NCBI GenBank assembly: GCA_022457065.1
Contig: JAJGBQ010000007.1
Coordinates: 1,302,001-1,366,000 of the forward strand
Reading direction: 5' to 3'
Length of the DNA stretch: 64,000 nucleotides
Source: Curvularia sp. ZM96
Taxonomy: Eukaryota; Ascomycota; Dothideomycetes; Pleosporales; Pleosporaceae
Part shown: piece after piece, positions 55,752 through 64,000 of the stretch
Layout of the letters: every line of letters begins with the position of its first letter
Position numbering within the stretch: the first letter of the stretch is position 1
Made by a program: the position numbers and the translations under genes
Notes under the pieces: generated by a model
What the model was told of the DNA's origin: nothing
Databases searched by the model: none
What the model saw: the letters and a program-made list of their open reading frames with translations, nothing else

Positions 55752-56357
55752 GATGATATCGGGGTTGATGGGGTTGTCGTTGGTCGTTCGTGATGTTCAC
55801 TGAAGCTCAAACGCGATGCGGCAATCATTGGCAGCAGCCACTCATGCACCAGCCACAGCCTAGCGTCGAGTGGCGCGGCCAGGCCCTATGACGCGCCCTC
55901 ATCGTGAAAATGGCAATGGAATTCCGGCGCCGCCATCTAGCCCGTCACCCAAATCTCTCTTCGCAAAAAGGCCAACTAAACACGCGCCCGCCTGGCTGCG
56001 CCACTCGTTTGCAAAAACTCGCCGCCGCATTGATGCCTGTCTGCCTGGCCTGGCCTGGCCGAGGAATGAGTCTAACTTGACTCATCGCCGTCACTGTGGC
56101 TGCATCTTCTGGAAACGGCCATCCTAGCGTGCTTGCTCCCGCCTTTTTCTCCAATATAAACCACTCGCCACTGCACGCCTCCCTGGCATCACACCAAAAG
56201 TCGTCTTCGTTTTTGAATTTCCTTTCTTTTCCAGTTCAGCGGGCCGTACAAATAATAGAGCCTGCTATTGTAGACGATTCTTTTCTATTCCGGCCCGAGG
56301 CCCTTTTACAGCACTATTCGCTCAAACATCAGCACAATCGCTTCTGAACCACAAAAC
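55752..56357. other. Divergent promoter region between BIG1 and FAP1
   Basis: This 606-bp region separates two divergent genes. No extra ORF or element was recognised. Confidence 0.5.
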
Positions 56358-59300
56358 ATGTCGGCTCCCACAGTCGCCCCCCAGCCGCCCGTGTCGGCTC
56401 CAGGAAACGCCTCAAGAGCACCACACAGGCGACGAGGTCCGCGAAATCGAAACGGAAATGCGAGTTCGAGTGCAGATACACCATCACAGCCAGAGCAGCA
56501 GCAGCAGCAGCAGCAGCAACCACAAACAGGACAGCAGTCTCAAAGAGGAGGCGGTCGAGGCGGCAGGGGACGCGGTCGAGGAGGTCGTAATGGTGCCGGG
56601 GCCAGTTCGCAGCCTAGTTCTGCCCCAGAGGTAGTGCCTGCATCCGTACAAGAAGCTGCACATCGGAGTGGGAGAGGTGGACGCGGAGGGCGAGGTGGTG
56701 GGCGGGGAAGGGGCGGTCCAGAGCGTCCTCCCCAGCGAGTGGCTGCTGGGGGCCGCCAGTTTGGAGGGCAGTTGACTGTCGAGGAAGACACTGCGTCCAT
56801 TTCTTCAGAGACACCACAAGGTTTACAGCCAGATGCACCCTCCTTCCAGCCAGGCAAGCCTATTGCCCCCCGCAAACCGAGACCGCCGAAACAGAAGCAA
56901 CCGCAAGCCCCAAAATCGACAGCACCCGACATTGCCACCAGAACACATGAAGATATTGACAACGGTCATTATGAATGCGCAATCTGTACAGAGGAAATCA
57001 CGAGGCGATCACGGGGTGTCTGGTCATGTAGGACGTGTTGGACTGTATTCCATCTAGGATGTATCAAGAAATGGTCAACCAATGAAGGTTCTGCAGCGGC
57101 ACGACAACAAGCCCAGGACGGAGAGACGCCTCCACCGAGGCAATGGCGCTGTCCAGGGTGCAATTTGCCAAAAGATACTCTACCAAAAAATTTCCACTGC
57201 TGGTGTGAGAAGGAGCTGGAGCCGCGATCTACACCTGGTTTACCTCCATTTTCTTGTGGTCAGTCTTGCTCACGACCACGAGTCCTTCCCAAACCTTGTC
57301 CCCATCCATGCGGCTCGACATGCCACGCTGGTCCTTGTCCACCCTGTAGTCTGATGGGACCTACGCAGCATTGCTTTTGTGGCAAGAAATCAGTCACACG
57401 ACGCTGCGTCGATACCGATTACGAGCACGGTTGGAGCTGCGGCGATGTTTGTGGAGAACTAATGTCTTGCGGACAACATCGCTGCGAACGGCCGTGCCAC
57501 GAAGGCCCTTGTGGTGCCTGTGAAGAGCGTGTACCAGCGCGTTGCTACTGTGGCCAAGTGCAAAAAGATATCCTATGCCATGACAGAGACGTTGAAAAGA
57601 ACAGCAGCCAGCTGCATATCGCTGCAGATGGCACAACCACGAAGGAGAGCTGGGTTGGCACTTTCAAATGTCCTAACAAATGCGGGCGCTCTTTTGACTG
57701 TGGAAAACACATCTGCGAACAAGCATGTCATCCACAAGAACTAGAAGCATCTCATTGCCCGCGGTCTCCAGATGTAGTCACCCACTGCCCATGTGGTAAA
57801 ACTGCACTGAGCGAGATGTCAAGCAAGCCTCGAGTGACTTGCGAAGACCCAATACCCAACTGCAACAAGCCTTGTGGGCAGATGCTTTCGTGTGGCCACA
57901 CATGTCGGCAACACTGTCATCAAGGCGAGTGCCGACCATGCTTGGAGAAAGTCAACATCTCATGTAGATGCGGCCGAACGTCGTCCCAGACGGTATGCCA
58001 CCAAGGCTCTGAAGAGCGCCCCCAATGTATGCGTGTCTGCCGCGTCTCACTGAACTGCGGACGACATGAGTGCGGTGAACGCTGCTGTGCTGGTGAGAGA
58101 AAGGCCGCTGAGCGACAATCGAATCGCCGCAAACCTAGACCATTGGACTCAGTCCCTCGCCGGCCCCTTGAAAACTTCGAAGCGGAGCACATCTGTACTC
58201 GTAGTTGTGGTCGTCAGCTGAAGTGTGGCAATCCTGAACATCGCTGCCAGGAACTCTGCCACAAAGGTGCTTGTGGAACATGTCGCGATGCGATATTCGA
58301 CGAGCTCAGCTGCCACTGTGGACGCACTGTTTTACAGCCTCCCCTACCCTGTGGTACTAAACCACCGCCATGCCGTTTCAAGTGTGAGCGACCCAAGGAT
58401 TGTGGCCATCCTCAGTTGGATCACAGCTGCCACCAGGACGACCAGGCCTGCCCGAAATGTGCTTTCTTGACTACGAAGCCCTGTTTGTGCGGCAAGAGTG
58501 TTCTCAAGAACCAACCATGCTGGCTGAACGAAGTCCGCTGTGGCCAAGTCTGCGGTCGGACTCTCAAATGCGGCACACACAAATGTCAGAAGCAATGCCA
58601 TCGACCTGGAGAGTGTGAAGAACCCTGCACGCAGGCCTGTGGGAAAGAGCTGAGTGTGTGTGGTCACCCATGCTTGGCTCCATGCCACTTCCCTCAGCCA
58701 TGTAAAGAAGAGAAGCCTTGCCCACACAAAATCTTCGTCACCTGCGAATGCCAAAGGATCAAGCAAGAGGCCAAATGTAACGCTTCTTGGAACAGTGATG
58801 GCAACTTGAAAAAGACTCTCAAATGCGACGATGAATGTGCACGGTTGGAACGAAACCGAGTCCTAGCACTTGCTCTCAACGTCGATCCAGACCACCAAAG
58901 CGACCATATCCCCTATTCGGACGCTACTTTGAATATGTATCAACAGAACTCTACTTGGGCGGCTACACAAGAGAAGCAACTGCGGATCTTCGCAGCTGAT
59001 CCAGACGCGAAGCGCCTTCGCTTCAAGCCCATGCCCCGCAACCAGCGTGGATTCATACACTCACTTGCAGAGGACTTTGGCATGGATTCAGAGAGTATGG
59101 ATCCAGAGCCTCATAGACACGTGGCCATCTTCAAGACTCCAAAGTTTGTCATGGCGCCGATGCGAACACTGGCCGAATGTGCACGCACTCGCCAAATACA
59201 ACAACGTATCGCTCCTGCGCCTGCGCCTGCTGCCACTCCAGCCGCAACACTACGTCCTAAGCCTACAAATACAAACACTGATCCATACAACGCATTTCTC

Positions 59301-59975
59301 ATTCTCAACCCTCGGTTCGCGCTCACCATCGAGGAACTTGTTCCTATCATCAAGAGCGTCCTATCAACCACGTCTTTCCGCTGCGAGCTAGAAATTACAT
59401 TCCTTTCTGATGAATCAGTAGCGTTGAAGCCGCCTCTAGCAGCACGTCTCAGCATTCCGGAACCCGATATGCAAGCCATGCTTGAATCTGTCCGAGCTCC
59501 GTTAGCACAAGCCTTGAATACGCATAGTATCGGCAAAATCCAGCTTGCACGCCTCGACTCGACCCTCACAGTTCTTCGCAAGGAGAGCGACATGGGTCCT
59601 GGTTCTGGTTGGAGCCAGGTAGCTGCGTCTAAGGGTGTTCCTCTAAGACAGGTACCGAGGAGTACACCGTTTGGCAACAAGGGTGGCTTTGCAGTCCTTA
59701 GCCTGAGTAGCAAGAAAAAGAAAAAGGAAGAGCCAGTAGAAGTAGCAGAAGATTGGGAGGCAGCCGAGGAAGAGGAAGAACAAAAGGAAAAGACTAGCGG
59801 TGCTAACAGTGACATTGTTGGAGAGGATGAGGCTGCTGTGCCAAAGGATCTGCCCGAAGCTTCTGGCGCCATGGCTACCAGCGAGGAAGATAAGATTGCG
59901 TCTTCTCCGGAGGACGCGCCTCTCACCACTCATCCTTTGCCGGGCCGTTGGTCTGACCTTGAGGAGGATGAATAA
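56358..59975 (+). CDS. FAP1: NFX1-type zinc-finger protein (Fap1 homologue)
   Basis: This is a single-exon ORF of 1205 residues. Residues 45-62 hold a polyglutamine tract encoded mostly by CAG. Two Arg/Gly-rich (RGG) stretches follow (about 64-80 and 103-120). A RING/PHD-like finger lies at 207-268 (CAICTEEI, WSCRTCWTVFHLGC, CPGC). Residues about 280-850 contain a series of NFX1-type zinc-binding repeats rich in CxxH/CGH patterns (CGQHRCERPCHEGPC, CGHTCRQHCHQGEC). An R3H-like segment is near 905-935 (NQRGFIHSLAEDFG), and the C-terminus is acidic. Human NFX1 binds MHC class II promoters; yeast Fap1 binds the FKBP12 prolyl isomerase and relates to rapamycin response. It is likely a nucleic-acid-binding regulator with possible E3 activity. 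Confidence 0.93.
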   Translation: MSAPTVAPQPPVSAPGNASRAPHRRRGPRNRNGNASSSADTPSQPEQQQQQQQQPQTGQQSQRGGGRGGRGRGRGGRNGAGASSQPSSAPEVVPASVQEAAHRSGRGGRGGRGGGRGRGGPERPPQRVAAGGRQFGGQLTVEEDTASISSETPQGLQPDAPSFQPGKPIAPRKPRPPKQKQPQAPKSTAPDIATRTHEDIDNGHYECAICTEEITRRSRGVWSCRTCWTVFHLGCIKKWSTNEGSAAARQQAQDGETPPPRQWRCPGCNLPKDTLPKNFHCWCEKELEPRSTPGLPPFSCGQSCSRPRVLPKPCPHPCGSTCHAGPCPPCSLMGPTQHCFCGKKSVTRRCVDTDYEHGWSCGDVCGELMSCGQHRCERPCHEGPCGACEERVPARCYCGQVQKDILCHDRDVEKNSSQLHIAADGTTTKESWVGTFKCPNKCGRSFDCGKHICEQACHPQELEASHCPRSPDVVTHCPCGKTALSEMSSKPRVTCEDPIPNCNKPCGQMLSCGHTCRQHCHQGECRPCLEKVNISCRCGRTSSQTVCHQGSEERPQCMRVCRVSLNCGRHECGERCCAGERKAAERQSNRRKPRPLDSVPRRPLENFEAEHICTRSCGRQLKCGNPEHRCQELCHKGACGTCRDAIFDELSCHCGRTVLQPPLPCGTKPPPCRFKCERPKDCGHPQLDHSCHQDDQACPKCAFLTTKPCLCGKSVLKNQPCWLNEVRCGQVCGRTLKCGTHKCQKQCHRPGECEEPCTQACGKELSVCGHPCLAPCHFPQPCKEEKPCPHKIFVTCECQRIKQEAKCNASWNSDGNLKKTLKCDDECARLERNRVLALALNVDPDHQSDHIPYSDATLNMYQQNSTWAATQEKQLRIFAADPDAKRLRFKPMPRNQRGFIHSLAEDFGMDSESMDPEPHRHVAIFKTPKFVMAPMRTLAECARTRQIQQRIAPAPAPAATPAATLRPKPTNTNTDPYNAFLILNPRFALTIEELVPIIKSVLSTTSFRCELEITFLSDESVALKPPLAARLSIPEPDMQAMLESVRAPLAQALNTHSIGKIQLARLDSTLTVLRKESDMGPGSGWSQVAASKGVPLRQVPRSTPFGNKGGFAVLSLSSKKKKKEEPVEVAEDWEAAEEEEEQKEKTSGANSDIVGEDEAAVPKDLPEASGAMATSEEDKIASSPEDAPLTTHPLPGRWSDLEEDE

Positions 59976-60571
59976 AAAGTTCTCATTCTTTACGACTTTA
60001 TAACACTGGTGCGTTTTGGACGGCTTGTAGGAGACATCCCAATGTAGAATATAGAGGAATAAACATGTGGTTATGAAAATGAAATACTAGCAGGCTTCCA
60101 AGTTATGAACGTGCTTTAACCAACCATACTTTCAAGGCTTTCATTAACGTATTGCTAAATTGGTGGTTGGGGATTTGGCATGTGCACGTATTCGGTACTT
60201 GAGCATAACAAATGTAGTGTTTCGGTTTCCCACAAAAGAACTAGAACGAATCAACACATTGCGCCAAATAGCATATCTGATAGCGCATTGTCTTAGGTAT
60301 CAAATGCTCAAGACACAATTTATTCCGAGTGCTACACTACTTTGACACGTCTTTGCAGCTATGTTTTCATTTCCTCTTTCAATAAAAGGCTTAGATTTAC
60401 CTGTCAAAAAATGACCCATTCTCACATCGTCAAATCCCAAAACCAGACGCCCAAATAGTCGTGGGGCAAGTTATCGCCACCATCGTAAAGCAACCGACCG
60501 CAAAAAGACGTAGAACGCCATGACATGCATATCCCCCCTTTTCAAGTCTCAGGGACACGTGCCTCTGTCCT
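59976..60571. other. Convergent 3' region between FAP1 and RPB11
   Basis: This 596-bp AT-rich stretch separates two convergent genes. No gene was recognised. Confidence 0.5.
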
Positions 60572-61279
60572 CTAAAAGTTATTCTGCTCCCTCTGCATCC
60601 TCTCAGCCTCACCCTCACTAACAATCCTCTTTCCAATCCACTCTGTCTGGAAACTATCATTCAGCTTGGACAAATCCGCAATCACCTCCCTACACGTCTT
60701 CATGACCGCCTCCTTGGGCGTAATCGATCCATCTGTTTGAACGCGCAGCTCGAAGGTCGCGAAGAGCGGGTGCGGCACTTTGTATGCGGCGAAGAGGACA
60801 GCGGGGTTCTTGAGCAGGCGCTGTGCGAGCAGGTTCCCGAGGGTGTGATCTTCTTTGTTGAAGGTGAAGACGGCGGTGTTGGGGACGCCTGGGGAGGGAG
60901 AGGGTTAGTTTGGGCGAGGAATGAGGGAGAGCGGGATGAGGAAGACGTACGGGTTTCCGCCTTCTCTTCGACCTTTTCTTGGCCTTCGTCGAGGAGGAAG
61001 AGCTCAAATCTGGAGGGGGAGCGGTTAGCGCAGGGTCATATGAGGGACGTTATGATGCTGATTCCCGCGCGGTGCGTATTCTGGGGTTTGATCGATACAG
61101 TGTCTGATCTCTGACAAGAAGGGCATGTGGAGTTGTCTCTTGCTGCGAATCTCATGGCTTCGCATGTCGCATGCTCCTCATTATAGAGACCAGGTTCGTA
61201 AACTCCGTATACCGCGGAAGACAATATTTTTCGGAGCGAAAATAGAAAAGGCCAGAACATACCTGTCTGGTGCGTTCAT
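60572..61279 (-). CDS. RPB11: RNA polymerase II subunit Rpb11
   Basis: Three predicted exons (61279-61263, 61009-60951, 60888-60572) give 130 residues. The first exon is only 17 bases (MNAPD plus two bases of an Arg codon). Its 253-bp intron is long for this genome. The spliced N-terminus reads MNAPDRFELFLLDEGQEKVE, matching Rpb11. The core signature VPNTAVFTFNKEDHTLGNLL is followed by LLKNPAVLFAAYKVPHPLF and FELRVQTDGSITP, the alpha-like dimerisation fold. Rpb11 pairs with Rpb3 to nucleate polymerase II assembly in the nucleus. The C-terminus is slightly longer than in yeast (ending REQNNF). The product is essential, so the gene is expected to be intact. Confidence 0.93.
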
Positions 61280-62113
61280 GGCGTCGGTGTTGTCTTCTTA
61301 TGTCTACACTTTCTCCTACTCGCGTGTATGGAACGCGATTGCCTGGCACTCGTGCAGCGAAGAGGCAAACTTTTCGGTACAAAGAACAGGCAAGTAACCA
61401 AACGCAAATGATCGAGCAAAGCGGCTGGTTCGGGGTGAATGGTTGACGGCCGAGAGGGGTTGCGACGGAGTGCGATAGCTGCGGTGGAGTTGTTCGGAGG
61501 TGAGGCTGGTGGTCCGCACTTGACGTTCTTTGTGCCATCTCTGACCGCCTGCGGTACTGTGAACGTGCGTCGCCACTCGAGGCCCCAAGTCCAGGGCCGC
61601 CTTTACTCAGAGGCCATCTCATCTGCAAAGCACTACTAGATACTCAGGCATAAAAATAAGACAGCACAACAAAGCAGAGTCAGCTAGGTATTGTATATCG
61701 CAAATCATCATTCGAAAAGCACACTTCACGCTCACATAGCAAGACTGGACATGAGATATTGACGATGAATATTTCTCGATGCTATTCTCGAGTCGTGTGA
61801 TATTCAGAGAGTTCTACAGGCTTTTGTTCTGAGGCCCCGTCAAAAGGGGAATGCAATATTGCCAGCAGAAGCTAGAATTCACCATAACCACCCCTGCCCA
61901 CTGCCCAAAACCCATTGCCTCAACGACCCGCAACAGCGCCGCTAAACGCCACTAACACCATGCTTCCTTATTGCGCAATTCCTCCACTATGTAACAAATA
62001 CCAGATTCCCCCACGCTTTAGAAGAACAACGCTAACAAGCAACATTAAAAGTATATACAAGACAAGTGTGAGGAGACGGTCTCGTGGCGAGTCTCTGCCG
62101 CCAATCGGTACAC
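61280..62113. other. Intergenic region upstream of RPB11
   Basis: This 834-bp region lies between two minus-strand genes and holds the RPB11 promoter and the 3' region of the Vid21-like gene. ORFs on both strands here have no recognisable content. Confidence 0.5.
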
Positions 62114-64000
62114 CTAGGTCCGGTTGACCTGCGCTTGCTGCATACCCGGACTTTGTTGCATTTGTGGATTCTGCGGCGTCGCGCTTCGACTCGGTGGTCG
62201 ACCGTTCAGTCCTGGACTACCGGCTTGCTGTCTGGCCATCAGCCGCTGTTGTTGGACAAGTTGTTGTTGATAGTTCTGTACCGCATTTGGTTGGGGAGTG
62301 GTGGCCATGCTGCCATTTTGCTGAAAGTATTGGTTGTTTGCCATTTGCGGACCAGGAGATACACCAGGTGATCCGGCTGCGGCGTTCATTGCCTGTGTAC
62401 GTTGCTTAGCCAGGAAACGGGAGAGGTGGTCGGAGGCCTGTTTTGAGACTTGTTCCGGGGTCCAGTCCGGATGCTGTACCTTTAGCTGGTTTTGGAATTG
62501 GAGAAGTTGAGGCATGTGTCCGCTGGACAAGGGCCGGGCAGGAGTTTGCATGTTCCCGTTGCCCTGATTGATCCGCGGAGATCCGGCGTTGTTCGACATT
62601 CCGTTCATCGCATTGTTCATGTTTCCGTTCATGGATGCTCCCATGTTTTGATTCGGCATAGATGCCATCATGTTTGCATTTGGCATTCCGTTCATGCCCA
62701 TGCCCTGGGAGAGATTGCTGGCCATGTTGATCTGTTGCTGTTGCAACTGGAACTGGTGTTGTTGGTTGGCGTTGAACTGGCCTCTCTGCATTGCCATACG
62801 CATCTGATCCGGCGGGCCCATACGCTGCGCATTCTGCATGTTACCCTGCATTTGTGCCTGGGGAACACCAGGTGTGCCCATAGGAACGCCAGACATACTA
62901 CCGTTTCCGAAGTTGGCTGGCATGCCCTGTTGGGATTGATGACCTCGGGCCGCCATTGCCGGGCCGTTCTGACCCTGCTGCAAAGCCGCGTTAGCCATTT
63001 GTGAGGGAACATTGCTGTTGCCTACAGGTGTGCCGTTACGCTGCATTTGGTTGCTGACACCATTTGCCATGCCTGCCTGTGCCTGCATCTGTGCCTGCTG
63101 ACGCTGCGCCGCCATTTGTTGCTGTATGATGTCAGAAACGTACAAACTTTCAAGATAGGGGTCTCTTACTCTAGCCATCATCTCCTGTGCCATTTGCCGT
63201 TGTTTCAGCTTCTCTTCGCGTTCCCACTTGAGACGACTGAACTCTTGAGGCGTGTGCACATTGTTCTTTGGCGCGGCAGGCTCATGCGCTTTACGAAGCG
63301 CGGCCGCCTTTTGAGATTCGGCTTGCTTATGGGCGGCGGATTCCCGCTTCCTGGCGAGTTTGCGCATACCATCAATGATGGCGAGGTGTCGGTTCTCCCT
63401 TCTCCTCTCAACTCTGATTGGCGTGGTTGTAGGTCTTCGTCGTGGCTGTCCGGGTGTCTGTCCTTGCTGTTGCTGCTGTTGCTGCTGAGCCTGGAACTGA
63501 GCAAACACCGTCTTGTTGGCCTGCTCCAATCGGCCCTGGTAAGTACGGAAGTACTGTGTCTTTGACATCTCTGCTGGTAATCCTTCAAGCTGTACCCAGC
63601 GTTCAAAGCATTCCCAAGGCGTGCGACGGCCTGATCCAGATACAAACAGAGATGGCAGAGAGAGTTGCTGGGATACCAGAGACCAATTGAAGGTGTACTC
63701 CTTTACCAAAGCACGCAACTTTTGGTCTTCCTCCCACAACCACTGAGAAGGAGTGCGATTCTCGAAGAAAGCCACAGTAGGCATGTTGAACTCTGTTGGT
63801 GGCCTGAACTGGTGGGCGGCTTGCAAGCGGTCGCGGACATGCTTGTTCTCAGCATTGAACAATGCGACATTGGTCATCTCCGGTGGCAGGTCATTGCGAC
63901 AGAATAGTCTTCGACCTGGAGTAGATGGCATGGAGTGTTCTGCTGAGGTTCCACATCGGCTGGGAGGCGTTGAAGGCTCGTCCTCGGAGTCGTAGTCGTA
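62114..64000 (-). CDS. VID21: Vid21/Eaf1 NuA4 scaffold subunit, C-terminal part
   Basis: The frame is open to the window edge (5' end missing); 628 residues are visible. A Myb/SANT-like domain is clear (near 63,580-63,780, FENRTPSQWLWEEDQKLRAL and FNWSLVSQQLSLPS with the RRTPWECFERWVQLEG block). It is followed by a polyglutamine tract (near 63,460-63,490), a basic helical region (RRRENRHLAIIDGMRKLARK), and a long Gln/Met/Asn/Gly-rich low-complexity tail. This is the layout of fungal Vid21/Eaf1, the platform subunit of the NuA4 histone acetyltransferase; the HSA domain would be upstream, outside the window. The tail may phase-separate or bind activators, which is inference. Confidence 0.88.
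   Translation of the reverse strand, partial: YDYDSEDEPSTPPSRCGTSAEHSMPSTPGRRLFCRNDLPPEMTNVALFNAENKHVRDRLQAAHQFRPPTEFNMPTVAFFENRTPSQWLWEEDQKLRALVKEYTFNWSLVSQQLSLPSLFVSGSGRRTPWECFERWVQLEGLPAEMSKTQYFRTYQGRLEQANKTVFAQFQAQQQQQQQQGQTPGQPRRRPTTTPIRVERRRENRHLAIIDGMRKLARKRESAAHKQAESQKAAALRKAHEPAAPKNNVHTPQEFSRLKWEREEKLKQRQMAQEMMARVRDPYLESLYVSDIIQQQMAAQRQQAQMQAQAGMANGVSNQMQRNGTPVGNSNVPSQMANAALQQGQNGPAMAARGHQSQQGMPANFGNGSMSGVPMGTPGVPQAQMQGNMQNAQRMGPPDQMRMAMQRGQFNANQQHQFQLQQQQINMASNLSQGMGMNGMPNANMMASMPNQNMGASMNGNMNNAMNGMSNNAGSPRINQGNGNMQTPARPLSSGHMPQLLQFQNQLKVQHPDWTPEQVSKQASDHLSRFLAKQRTQAMNAAAGSPGVSPGPQMANNQYFQQNGSMATTPQPNAVQNYQQQLVQQQRLMARQQAGSPGLNGRPPSRSATPQNPQMQQSPGMQQAQVNRT

Noticed and set aside
59111..59929. 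272-codon minus-strand ORF opposite FAP1
   Set aside because: Antisense shadow of the C-terminal FAP1 coding region; Ser-rich without domain.
1..64000. CRISPR array or bacterial operon features
   Set aside because: The window is eukaryotic nuclear DNA with spliceosomal introns; no regularly spaced direct repeats were seen.

Overview
This window is nuclear DNA from a filamentous ascomycete. The genes carry short introns (about 45-65 bp) with GTAWGT-like donors, CTAAC/CTGAC branch sites and YAG acceptors. The repeats carry CpA-to-TpA damage typical of RIP (repeat-induced point mutation). Gene content fits Dothideomycetes, probably Pleosporales; that placement is an inference and was not tested. 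All exon coordinates below were assembled by eye from splice signals and reading-frame continuity.

Layout. Positions 1-8.1 kb hold the 3' end of MCM7, an Shr3-type ER chaperone, an RRM-like protein and a seven-helix fungal rhodopsin-fold membrane protein. At 8.74-10.09 kb is a decayed Tc1/mariner element. A gene-poor stretch runs to 13.3 kb. From 13.3 to 34 kb lies a dense core block: an S/T-P-rich nuclear-type protein, molybdenum cofactor sulfurase, Ilm1, membrane dipeptidase, L-lactate dehydrogenase, the proteasome adaptor Ecm29, a UBA-UAS-UIM-UBX protein and a large protein with two UBA-like motifs. From 34 to 39.5 kb is an accessory-looking set: a SnoaL-like protein, a divergent cytochrome P450 and a secreted GH10 xylanase.

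From 40,561 to 49,790 lies a nested transposon. The outer element is a pogo/Fot1-type DNA transposon with perfect 64-bp inverted ends. Inside its transposase sits a complete but mutated Ty3/Gypsy chromovirus (41,347-48,716, minus strand) with 472-bp LTRs and a 5-bp AGAAG target duplication. Its gag and pol lie in different frames, joined exactly at an A-AAA-AAC slippery heptamer. It also carries an extra ORF on the opposite strand. That ORF has a Zn2Cys6-spaced motif followed by a coiled coil, like a small Gal4-type regulator.

From 51.6 kb the sequence returns to ordinary genes: a small membrane protein, a possible 85-aa protein, an FAD monooxygenase, the cell-wall protein Big1, the NFX1-type zinc-finger protein Fap1, RNA polymerase II subunit Rpb11 and the C-terminal part of the NuA4 subunit Vid21/Eaf1. 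No tRNA, rRNA or CRISPR array was recognised.
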